Of a stretch of 64,000 nucleotides of DNA, positions 38,042 to 46,172 are shown piece after piece (within the stretch, counting starts at the first letter, position 1; the number at the start of each line of letters is the position of its first letter). The DNA lies in NCBI GenBank assembly GCA_002395775.1, contig DGUV01000078.1, positions 52,393 through 116,392 on the forward strand, in the 5' to 3' direction. Position numbers and translations under genes: made by a program. The notes below the pieces were generated by a model that saw only the letters and a program-made list of their open reading frames with translations, had not been told where the DNA came from and did not search any database. The DNA is from Prevotellaceae bacterium UBA4301. GTDB taxonomy: Bacteria; Bacteroidota; Bacteroidia; Bacteroidales; Bacteroidaceae.

Positions 38042-38697
38042 TGAGAAGACTTGTCCTTACGCTCCTGTTGCTGTTTGGCGTGCTTCAACTGTCAGTTGTC
38101 AATTGTCAGTTGTCCCTTCTCGGGATTTCTGCCCAGACAGCCGCCATGTCGCTGCCTGTTGTCAAGGAGATTGTCAACAAGCCCAAGCCTTGGCAATGGG
38201 GCATTGAGGCAGGTCTTGACCTCAGCCATTTTTCTGCTTCGCGCCAGCTCATCTCTGCAGAGAATCGTACCGGGTGGTTCGTCGGACTGAAGTTGAAGAC
38301 CAAGATTCCCTTGCCCAATCTGGGGTTTGATGCGGCCTTGGTCTATGACCAAAACAAGTTTGAGTACCAACCGGAACTGGGCACCTATCGCGAGAAGAAA
38401 ATGCACATGTTTCAGGTTCCCGTCAATCTGCGTTACAACTGGACCATCGTTTCCTCCTTTGTCCTCTATCTGGCCTCAGGGCCGCAATGGAACTGGGTGA
38501 TGGATAAGGCCCGTGTGGACGAGATAGGGAAACTTGAACATTCCTTCTTTGACTGGAACATAGGCATGGGGTTCGACATCCTGCGCCATGTCCAGTTCGG
38601 TTTTAATTATAACATTCCCCTGGGCAAAATGGGCGAGGTGAACCAGGTTAACTTGGAGGGCCACACATGGAACGTCCGCTTAGCTTACTACTTTTAG
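38038..38697 (+). CDS. Outer-membrane beta-barrel protein (PorT-like)
   Basis: A protein of about 219 residues with an N-terminal signal region and strands typical of small Bacteroidetes porins (WGIEAGLDLSHF, GWFVGLKLKTKIPLPNLGFDAALVYDQ with aromatic ends, C-terminal WNVRLAYYF). A terminal Phe after an aromatic pair is the usual barrel-insertion signal. Its place right after gldN suggests a link to T9SS, and PorT is a similar barrel, but this could equally be a general porin-family protein. Within the signal region, a 7-bp repeat array is translated as LSVVNCQLS. The start is ATG 38038 or 38041. The 3' end overlaps priA by 31 nt. Confidence 0.75.
   Translation: MMRRLVLTLLLLFGVLQLSVVNCQLSLLGISAQTAAMSLPVVKEIVNKPKPWQWGIEAGLDLSHFSASRQLISAENRTGWFVGLKLKTKIPLPNLGFDAALVYDQNKFEYQPELGTYREKKMHMFQVPVNLRYNWTIVSSFVLYLASGPQWNWVMDKARVDEIGKLEHSFFDWNIGMGFDILRHVQFGFNYNIPLGKMGEVNQVNLEGHTWNVRLAYYF
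38089..38116. repeat. 7-bp tandem repeat array inside the barrel protein signal region
   Basis: Four units (CTGTCAG, TTGTCAA, TTGTCAG, TTGTCCC) are read in frame at about residues 18-27. Confidence 0.75.
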
Positions 38698-41174
38698 CCG
38701 ATGTCGTCCTGCCATTGCCCTTGGCCGATGCCTACACCTACATTCTGCCCGACCACCTTCGTGGCAGGGTAGGCGAGGGTTCCCGGCTTATTGTCCCCTT
38801 CGGGCAGAAGAAGATTTATTCTGCCATTGTCCTTCGTGTTTATGAAGCCGCGAGGGAAGATGGCGAGAAGGGTAGGAAACTGAAGGAAGCCATCGACCTT
38901 CTCGACCCCGCCCCTTTGTTGTTACCTTCGCAGTTGCGCCTCTGGCAGTGGATAGCTGATTACTACATTTGTTCTGTGGGCGAGGTCTATAAGGCCGCGC
39001 TTCCCTCTGGCTTGAGGCTTGAGAGTGAGAGCGTGGTAGTCTTCAATCCTGATTATGTGGCAGATCAGACCTTTACGAAGAATGAGCAACATGTGTTCGA
39101 CCTCATGGAGCACCTCCGTGAGCAGAAGGTGCTTGAGCTGCAGAAGGCCATAGGCGTGAAGAATGTGTTGCCCATCATCAAATCCTTGCTCGACAAGGGT
39201 GCGGTGGGGATGCGTGAGGAATTGCGCCGCAATTATCGTCCGCGCATCGTCCATTGCGTGCGGCTTTCCGAGGCTTTCTTCAGCGAACAGCGTCTCAATC
39301 AGCTTTTCGACGAATTGCATCGGGCTCCCCGTCAGTCCGAACTGCTCCTCCGTTACCTCGACCTCTCCAAGGCCTCTGCCGCCATGACCCTGCATAATCG
39401 TTCCCTGCTGATTGAAATCGAGAAGCCGGTCCTCATGGAGGGTCATTCCGAAGCGGCTTTCCGTGCTTTGTGCGACCGTGGAGTGTTTGAGGTGTATGAA
39501 AAGGAAGTTTCGAGGCTTGGTCAGGTGAATAATTCTCAGCTGCCAGTTTTCAAAATCCAATTGTCATCGGCTCAGCAGCTGGCCTATGATCAGGTCATCG
39601 AGGGATTTCGTCACCATGACATTTGTCTCTTGCATGGTGTCACCAGCAGTGGAAAGACCGAGGTCTATATCCGTCTCATCCAGCAGCAGCTGGACGCTGG
39701 TCGTCAGGTACTCTACATGTTGCCTGAGATTGTACTTACGGCTCAGTTGGTCGAGCGCCTTCGCCGTGTCTTTGGCGAGCGATTAGGTGTCTATCACTCT
39801 AAGTATCCCGATGCAGAGCGTGTGGAGGTTTGGCAACGACAACTTTCATCCCAACCCTACGACATCATCGTGGGCGTCCGTTCTTCGGTGTTCCTGCCTT
39901 TCCAACGGCTGGGCCTGATTATTGTTGATGAGGAACACGAGACCTCGTACAAGCAACAGGACCCGGCACCGCGTTATCATGCTCGCAATGTGGCACTCGT
40001 TTTGGCCCGTCAAGCAGGTGCCAAGACCCTCCTGGGTACGGCCACCCCGTCGCTTGAGTCCTACTACAATGCCCAGCAGGGGCGCTATGCCTTGGTCAGT
40101 CTTGCCGAGCGTTATGGGCAGGTCCAATTGCCTGAGGTCCGCGTCGTTGACATGTGCGACCGTCGTCATCGTAAGGAGGTTGTGGGGCCTTTCTCTGCCG
40201 ACCTCTTGCGGGCCATAGGCGAGTCGCTTGAGAGTCATCAGCAGGTCATTCTGTTTCAGAATCGTCGGGGCTATGCTCCCCAGATGGAGTGTCAGACCTG
40301 CGGCTGGAACCCGCGTTGCACTCAGTGTGACGTGGTTCTCACCCTTCACCGCGACCAACGCCATCTTCAGTGCCACTATTGTGGAGCCACCTATCCGGTT
40401 CCCCAGCGTTGTCCTCAGTGTCAGGGTTTCGAACTTCAGTCTGTGGGCTATGGCACCGAGCGTATCGAGGACGAGCTCCTTCGTCATTTCCCTCAGGCAC
40501 GCGTTGCCCGCATGGACCTCGACACCACTCGCAGTCGTCAGTCCTACGAACGCCTGTTGGCCGACTTTGGGCATGGGCGCACCGACATACTTGTCGGTAC
40601 CCAGATGGTCACCAAGGGACTCGATTTCGAGCATGTGGCCCTTGTGGGCATTCTCAATGCCGACCAAATGCTTTCGCAGCCCGACTTCCGTGCCCACGAG
40701 CGTGCTTTCCAACTCATGTCTCAGGTTGCCGGCCGGGCCGGACGCCGTTCGCGACAGGGTCTTGTCCTGCTGCAGACTAAGAGTCCCCGGCTACCGGTCA
40801 TCAGTCAAGTCGTGGAAAACAATTATCTGGGCCTCTATCGCGACCAAATGGAGGAACGTCAGCTCTTTCACTATCCCCCCTTCACACGATTGGTGAACAT
40901 TCACCTGCGCCATCGCGACCAGACTGTTGTCCATCGGCTTTCGCAGGACATGGCCACGTTGCTGCGTCGCATCTTCGGCGAGCGCGTTCTCGGTCCCGAC
41001 ACACCTTCGGTCAGTCGCGTTGCTCAGTTGTGGCGTCGCCAGCTCATCCTCAAGATTGAGACTTCGGCCAGCATGTCGGAAGCCCGTCGCCGTCTGCGTC
41101 AGGTGCAGGACTATTTACTTCAGCAGCCTCAGTATCGCAGTGCCCAGATTATTTATGACGTTGACCCCGTTTGA
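38667..41174 (+). CDS. priA: Replication restart helicase PriA
   Basis: An 835-residue protein with the N-terminal DNA-binding domain (VLPLPLADAYTYILP, RLIVPFGQKK), a superfamily 2 helicase core (Walker A GVTSSGKTEVY, box DEEHETSYKQ, GTATPSLES, QNRRGYAP) and the zinc-binding insert with paired cysteines (CQTCGWNPRCTQCDV ... CHYCGATYPVPQRCPQC). Motifs V and VI are present (GTQMVTKGLDFEHV, QVAGRAGR). PriA reloads the replicative helicase at stalled forks. It overlaps the upstream barrel gene by 31 nt, so it is probably the tail of the T9SS transcript. It meets the next gene tail to tail with only 12 nt between stops. Confidence 0.97.
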   Translation: MERPLSLLLLADVVLPLPLADAYTYILPDHLRGRVGEGSRLIVPFGQKKIYSAIVLRVYEAAREDGEKGRKLKEAIDLLDPAPLLLPSQLRLWQWIADYYICSVGEVYKAALPSGLRLESESVVVFNPDYVADQTFTKNEQHVFDLMEHLREQKVLELQKAIGVKNVLPIIKSLLDKGAVGMREELRRNYRPRIVHCVRLSEAFFSEQRLNQLFDELHRAPRQSELLLRYLDLSKASAAMTLHNRSLLIEIEKPVLMEGHSEAAFRALCDRGVFEVYEKEVSRLGQVNNSQLPVFKIQLSSAQQLAYDQVIEGFRHHDICLLHGVTSSGKTEVYIRLIQQQLDAGRQVLYMLPEIVLTAQLVERLRRVFGERLGVYHSKYPDAERVEVWQRQLSSQPYDIIVGVRSSVFLPFQRLGLIIVDEEHETSYKQQDPAPRYHARNVALVLARQAGAKTLLGTATPSLESYYNAQQGRYALVSLAERYGQVQLPEVRVVDMCDRRHRKEVVGPFSADLLRAIGESLESHQQVILFQNRRGYAPQMECQTCGWNPRCTQCDVVLTLHRDQRHLQCHYCGATYPVPQRCPQCQGFELQSVGYGTERIEDELLRHFPQARVARMDLDTTRSRQSYERLLADFGHGRTDILVGTQMVTKGLDFEHVALVGILNADQMLSQPDFRAHERAFQLMSQVAGRAGRRSRQGLVLLQTKSPRLPVISQVVENNYLGLYRDQMEERQLFHYPPFTRLVNIHLRHRDQTVVHRLSQDMATLLRRIFGERVLGPDTPSVSRVAQLWRRQLILKIETSASMSEARRRLRQVQDYLLQQPQYRSAQIIYDVDPV

Positions 41175-41186
41175 TGTTTCCCTTTC

Positions 41187-43256
41187 TCACTTCCTTTCGT
41201 CGTCGGGATACTGGATGCGAGTGTGGTAGATGGTCATGAGCTTTTGGGTCAGCACTTGCTTGGCAGTGGCAATATCCTGGAAGGTGATGGGGCAATGGTT
41301 GAAGTAGCCCTCTTGGACTTGGCTGTCCACAATCCGCTGGACAAGTGTGGCGATTGACTCTTCGGTGTACTCGGGCAGACTACGGCTGGCAGCTTCCACT
41401 GCGTCGCACATCATCAGTATGGCCTGTTCGATAGTTTGAGGGTTGGGGCCAGGATAAGTGAAGAAACTGTCATCGACCTGTAGCAGTGGGTTGTCCTGCT
41501 TGTACTTGATGTAGAAATACTTGGCTTTGCTCCGTCCGTGGTGGGTGGCTATAAACTGGCGGATGACCTCAGGCAGGCGGTAGTGTTCGGCAAGTTCGAG
41601 TCCCTTCTTGACGTGGCTGATGATGATTTGCGCGCTCTTGGTGTAGGAGAGCTGGTCGTGGGGGTTGACTCCGTTTTGGTTTTCCGTAAAGAATACGGGC
41701 GCATCCAGTTTGCCAATGTCGTGGTAAAGTGCTCCCGTACGCACGAGCTGGCTTTTGGCTCCCAGCGTGACGGCCACCTCTGCAGCAAGGTTCGCCACTT
41801 GCATGGAGTGCTGGAAGGTGCCGGGCGCCTCTTCCGAGAGGCGGCGCAGAACTTCGTTGTTGGTGTTCGAGAGTTCCACCAGTGTGACGCTTGAAGTGAA
41901 GCGGAACAGGCGCTCGAACGGGATAAGCAGCAGGTAGGAAATGAGCAGCAGGAAGCCGTTCATGATGATGAACAGATAAGTGCCCAGGTCATACTGCTCC
42001 TGGCCGGTGAAGAAGCTCATGCGCACCAGTTCGAAGCAGAGGTGACACAGCAGCGAGGCCAGTGTGACGAGCATGACGGCAGTAAAGAGTTCGCTGCGCT
42101 GCGAGAGTTGGCGCAGACTGTAGATGGCCACCAATCCAGCCACGAGCTGGACTACGATGAACTCGAAGGGCGAGGCTATGGCTATGGCGGAGAGCAGGAC
42201 GCTGGTGACATGGGTGATGAAGGCCGAACGCGAGTCGAGGAATACCCGGATGAATATGGGCAGGATGCAGTAGGGGATGAGATAGACGCTGAGCAGGCTG
42301 TACTTGACCACCTCATAGGTGATGAGCGGGAAGAGCAGTGTGAGCAGTGTGATGAGCATCACCGTGCGTGCACGTTGCAGATAGTCGCTGCGGAACTGGT
42401 TGTAGAAGACCAGCAGGCAGAGGAGCAGGATGGTGACGTAGAGAGCCTGTCCGCCCAGTTGGCTGAAGCGTTCGGCCACCGAGCGCTTCCGTCCCTCCTG
42501 ATGGGCTTGCCAGGAGCGCAGGATGTTGTAGGCCTCGTCATCGACGATGTCTCCCTGGTCGATGACCTTCTGTCCGGCCACCACTTGGCCTGCATAGCGC
42601 ACAAGTTGCTTCTGTATGTTGTCGAGCTGCGACTCGGAGCGCTCCTTGTCATACGTGAGGTTTGGTTCGAGGAAACGGCTCAGGTTGCACCGTTGCAGCA
42701 AGGCCCTTTGGAAGTGGAGCGAATCCGTCTCGTGCATAAGGTATTCGTAGGCCGATTTGGGCGTGAATATCTCCTGTATGGCATGGGTGGCTCCCATGTT
42801 TTGGACGGATATGACGATGCCGGTGACTTTTTCAGACAGGAGGCGTTCGTAGTCGGCCGACTGCAGTATGCCTCGTTGGTAGATTTCGGTAAGTTTCTGG
42901 GCTATGTGACTGCGGTAGTTGTCGGGCACCGCACCGCGCATTTCGGTGTCGAAGGTACGCTGGAAGGCTCCCAGCTGCACGGCTTCCATCTCTGCATCCA
43001 TCTCAAAGATGGGCTTGTAGAGTGCTTGCAGCGAATCGGCTTCGTGCTGCAGTTGTTCCTCGGCTTTCAGTATGGGGAAGTTCTCTTTGGCAATGAATGT
43101 GCCGTAGTTCCAGGGGCGGCCTTGTTTGATGTCGAGCTTCACCTGGCTGCCTCGAGGCATGAAGAAGGTGAGGATGAGAATTCCGAAGAGAATGACGAGC
43201 GTGCGGTTGACATATCCGCGTGTGGTAATCTTGTTGTAGTGATTGAATCGACTCAT
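41187..43256 (-). CDS. 7TM-HD phosphohydrolase (PgpH-like)
   Basis: A 689-residue membrane protein. A single N-terminal helix precedes an extracytoplasmic domain (about 40-270), then seven transmembrane helices (about 275-460) and a cytoplasmic HD domain (about 480-660) with the metal site YHDIGK and later HVKKGLELAEHY...ATHHG. This layout (7TMR-HDED, 7TM, HD) is that of PgpH, which degrades cyclic di-AMP; that activity is inferred from family. The promoter shares the short gap with divergent gltX, where a 7-bp repeat supplies a TTG at the -33 position. Confidence 0.9.
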   Translation of the reverse strand: MSRFNHYNKITTRGYVNRTLVILFGILILTFFMPRGSQVKLDIKQGRPWNYGTFIAKENFPILKAEEQLQHEADSLQALYKPIFEMDAEMEAVQLGAFQRTFDTEMRGAVPDNYRSHIAQKLTEIYQRGILQSADYERLLSEKVTGIVISVQNMGATHAIQEIFTPKSAYEYLMHETDSLHFQRALLQRCNLSRFLEPNLTYDKERSESQLDNIQKQLVRYAGQVVAGQKVIDQGDIVDDEAYNILRSWQAHQEGRKRSVAERFSQLGGQALYVTILLLCLLVFYNQFRSDYLQRARTVMLITLLTLLFPLITYEVVKYSLLSVYLIPYCILPIFIRVFLDSRSAFITHVTSVLLSAIAIASPFEFIVVQLVAGLVAIYSLRQLSQRSELFTAVMLVTLASLLCHLCFELVRMSFFTGQEQYDLGTYLFIIMNGFLLLISYLLLIPFERLFRFTSSVTLVELSNTNNEVLRRLSEEAPGTFQHSMQVANLAAEVAVTLGAKSQLVRTGALYHDIGKLDAPVFFTENQNGVNPHDQLSYTKSAQIIISHVKKGLELAEHYRLPEVIRQFIATHHGRSKAKYFYIKYKQDNPLLQVDDSFFTYPGPNPQTIEQAILMMCDAVEAASRSLPEYTEESIATLVQRIVDSQVQEGYFNHCPITFQDIATAKQVLTQKLMTIYHTRIQYPDDERK

Positions 43257-43273
43257 AATGTCTTAGTTTTTCA

Positions 43274-43303
43274 CAAATGTACGAATTAATTCACAATTCA
43301 CAA
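43274..43303 (-). promoter_or_regulatory. Promoter of the 7TM-HD gene, -33 within the repeat array
   Basis: Minus-strand TACATTTG (43274-43281) with TTG at 43301-43303, 19 nt apart. The TTG is part of a repeat unit. Confidence 0.65.
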
Positions 43304-43316
43304 TTCACAATTCACA
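43289..43316. repeat. 7-bp tandem repeat array (ATTCACA type) in the divergent promoter region
   Basis: Four exact ATTCACA units between the 7TM-HD gene and gltX. Confidence 0.9.
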
Positions 43317-43325
43317 ATTATTTCG

Positions 43326-43333
43326 TATTTTTG
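43326..43333 (+). promoter_or_regulatory. -7 element of gltX
   Basis: TATTTTTG lies 26 nt before the gltX ATG. No TTTG is seen at the expected -33 site, which falls in the ATTCACA repeats. Confidence 0.65.
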
Positions 43334-43359
43334 CACATTAATCAAGCAAAAAAACACGA

Positions 43360-44919
43360 ATGACTGAAAAAAAAGTGAGGGTGCGTTTTGCTCCCAGCCC
43401 TACGGGACCGCTGCACATTGGCGGTGTCCGCACGGCTTTGTATAACTACCTTTTTGCCCGCCAGCATGGGGGCGAGTTGATTTTCCGCATAGAGGACACC
43501 GATTCCACTCGGTTTGTCCCCGGAGCCGAGGAGTATATCATTGAGGCCTTCCGTTGGCTGGGCATCAAGTTTGATGAGGGTGTTTCATTTGGTGGCAACC
43601 ATGGTCCCTATCGCCAGAGCGAACGCAGGGACATCTACAAGAAGTATGTTCAGCAGTTGCTCGATGCTGGCAAGGCCTACATCGCCTTCGACACCCCAGA
43701 GGAACTTGACGCCAAGCGCAAGGAACAGGCCAATTTCCAGTATGATGCCTCCACCCGTCTGCAAATGCGCAATTCGCTGACACTCTCAAGTGAGGAAGTG
43801 GAACGCCTGATCAGCGAAGGCTGTCAATATGTGGTCCGATTCAAGATAGAACCCGGCGAGGACGTCCATGTCGATGACCTGATTCGTGGCGATGTGGTCA
43901 TCAACTCCAGCATTCTGGATGACAAGGTGCTCTTCAAGAGTGCTGACCAGCTGCCCACCTATCATTTGGCAAACATCGTCGACGACCACCTGATGGAGGT
44001 CACCCATGTCATCCGTGGCGAGGAGTGGCTCCCCAGTGCCCCGCTTCATGTGTTGCTCTACCGTGCTTTCGGTTGGCAGGACTCTATGCCTCGTTTTGCC
44101 CATCTGCCTTTGCTGCTCAAGCCTGTGGGCAACGGCAAGCTGAGCAAGCGCGACGGCGATAAGTTGGGATTCCCCGTCTTCCCCCTTGAGTGGCACGACC
44201 CCAAGACGGGCGAGGTGAGCAGCGGCTATCGCGAACGTGGCTATCTGCCGCAGGCCGTCTGCAATTTCCTGGCGCTGCTGGGCTGGAACCCGGGCAACGA
44301 CCAGGAGCTGATGACCATGGACGAGATGATTCGCCTCTTCGACCTCTCGAAATGTTCGAAGAACGGGGCCAAGTTCGACTATGTCAAGGCGGCTTGGTTC
44401 AATCATCAGTACCTCCTGCAGCAGCCCGATGAGGCCTGGACACCGGAATTCGACAAGCTCCTGCGTGCGCAGGGCATCGAATCTACTGCCGAGCGTGAGG
44501 CCGAGGTGGTGAGAATGATGAAACTCAAGGTCATTGAATACACCGATGGCGAGGGAAACAAGAAGAAGCGTAATGTGAGTTTCGTGAGCGACCTTTGGCC
44601 TCTGTGCAAGTTCTTTTTCGTGGCCCCTGCCGAGTTTGACCGTGAGGACAAGTTCGTCCGCAAGAACTGGAAGGAAGGCACAGCCGAGGAGATGCGCCAG
44701 TTTGCAGAGAAACTCGCTTCCATCGAGGATTTCTCTGTCGAAGGTCAGAAGAGCGTGATTGACCCCTGGACGGAACAGACAGGCATCCGCCCCTGGAATG
44801 CCTGGCGCATCTGTCTGGTGGGTGCCGGTCAAGGTCCCGACATGTACGAATTGGCGGCCTTCCTTGGCAAGGAAGAGACCCTGCGCCGCATGCACCACGC
44901 CATTGAAACCCTTGCATGA
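43360..44919 (+). CDS. gltX: Glutamyl-tRNA synthetase
   Basis: A 519-residue class I tRNA synthetase with the ATP-site motifs [11 protein letters not shown] (HIGH type, about residue 11) and KLSKRDGDK (KMSKS type, about 260), the Glu-binding region [10 protein letters not shown], and the anticodon-binding C-terminal domain. It charges tRNA-Glu in translation. It shares a divergent promoter region with the 7TM-HD gene and overlaps waaA by 4 nt (ATGA), so the two are translationally coupled. Confidence 0.97.
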   Translation: MTEKKVRVRFAPSPTGPLHIGGVRTALYNYLFARQHGGELIFRIEDTDSTRFVPGAEEYIIEAFRWLGIKFDEGVSFGGNHGPYRQSERRDIYKKYVQQLLDAGKAYIAFDTPEELDAKRKEQANFQYDASTRLQMRNSLTLSSEEVERLISEGCQYVVRFKIEPGEDVHVDDLIRGDVVINSSILDDKVLFKSADQLPTYHLANIVDDHLMEVTHVIRGEEWLPSAPLHVLLYRAFGWQDSMPRFAHLPLLLKPVGNGKLSKRDGDKLGFPVFPLEWHDPKTGEVSSGYRERGYLPQAVCNFLALLGWNPGNDQELMTMDEMIRLFDLSKCSKNGAKFDYVKAAWFNHQYLLQQPDEAWTPEFDKLLRAQGIESTAEREAEVVRMMKLKVIEYTDGEGNKKKRNVSFVSDLWPLCKFFFVAPAEFDREDKFVRKNWKEGTAEEMRQFAEKLASIEDFSVEGQKSVIDPWTEQTGIRPWNAWRICLVGAGQGPDMYELAAFLGKEETLRRMHHAIETLA

Positions 44920-46148
44920 TGCTCTACACCATTGCCATCTACCTTTATCAGCTCATGGTGATATTGGTGTCGCCCTTCCACAAGAAGGCGCGCGTCATGT
45001 TGCGCGGGCAGCACAATGCGTTCAAGATTCTGAAGCAGCAGGTTGACAAGCAGGCCCGTTATGTCTGGTTCCATGCAGCCTCGCTCGGTGAGTTCGAGCA
45101 GGGACGTCCCTTGATGGAACGTTTCCGCCGCGAGCATCCCGAATTCAAGATTCTGCTCACCTTCTTCTCTCCCTCGGGCTATGAGGTGCGGAAGAACTAT
45201 CAGGGAGCCGACATCATCTGCTACCTGCCCTTCGATACGCCCAGCAACGTCTATCGTTTCTTCCATCTCATTCGCCCCGAGATGGCATTCTTCATCAAAT
45301 ACGAGTTCTGGATGGACTACATGTGGGCCTGTCATCACTATCACATCCCCATCTACAGCGTCAGCAGCATCTTCCGTCCCAACAAGATTTTCTTCCGCTG
45401 GTACGGTCGGCCCTATGCCCATGTCCTCCGTTACGTCACCCACTACTTCGTTCAGGACGAGCAGAGCCGTCAGCTCTTGGCCAAGAGGGGATTCACCGAC
45501 AACGTCACCATCGTCGGCGACACCCGCTTCGACCGTGTTATCGACATAGCCCAACAGGCCAAACCCCTCCCGCTTGTCGAGCGGTTCTGCCACGATGCTC
45601 CGTTTGTCTTCATCGCTGGCAGTTCGTGGCCTCCCGACGAGGACATCATCATCCCCTATTTCAACAGCCATCCCGGCATGAAGCTCATTCTGGCTCCGCA
45701 TGTCATTGACGAGCATCATCTCGAACAGATTGAGCAGAAGCTGCGTCGCCCCTCGCTTCGTTACACCGAGGCCACGGACGAGAACATCCAGCAGGCCGAC
45801 TGTCTCATTGTCAACTGTTTTGGCTTGCTCTCCAGCATCTATCGCTATGCCCATGTGGCCTATGTCGGCGGAGGTTTTGGAGTGGGCATCCACAACGTGC
45901 CCGAGGCCGCGGTCTATGGCGTGCCCGTGCTCATTGGTCCCAATAACAAGGGATTCCGTGAGGCACAGGACCTGTTGCGCATGGGCGGATGTTTCGAGAT
46001 CACCGGTCCCACGCTCTTCAATGCCGTAGCCGATCGTCTCGTAGGCGACCATGCCCTGCGTCATTCACGCGGGGAGGTGTGTCGCAACTACATCGTCAGC
46101 AATGCAGGAGCTTCGGATGTCATTTTCAAGACATTAGGACTGTCTTAA
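44916..46148 (+). CDS. waaA: 3-deoxy-D-manno-octulosonic acid (Kdo) transferase
   Basis: A 410-residue protein with an N-terminal membrane-anchoring helix (about 3-20), then the Kdo-transferase pattern: [16 protein letters not shown] with the base Glu, [26 protein letters not shown], and the GT-B C-terminal half with [36 protein letters not shown] and [13 protein letters not shown]. It adds Kdo from CMP-Kdo to lipid A precursor at the inner membrane, part of LPS core assembly. It overlaps gltX by 4 nt; a second in-frame ATG is directly adjacent at 44919. Confidence 0.95.
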   Translation: MMLYTIAIYLYQLMVILVSPFHKKARVMLRGQHNAFKILKQQVDKQARYVWFHAASLGEFEQGRPLMERFRREHPEFKILLTFFSPSGYEVRKNYQGADIICYLPFDTPSNVYRFFHLIRPEMAFFIKYEFWMDYMWACHHYHIPIYSVSSIFRPNKIFFRWYGRPYAHVLRYVTHYFVQDEQSRQLLAKRGFTDNVTIVGDTRFDRVIDIAQQAKPLPLVERFCHDAPFVFIAGSSWPPDEDIIIPYFNSHPGMKLILAPHVIDEHHLEQIEQKLRRPSLRYTEATDENIQQADCLIVNCFGLLSSIYRYAHVAYVGGGFGVGIHNVPEAAVYGVPVLIGPNNKGFREAQDLLRMGGCFEITGPTLFNAVADRLVGDHALRHSRGEVCRNYIVSNAGASDVIFKTLGLS

Positions 46149-46172
46149 AGTAACAAACTAAAAATTCGCGAT

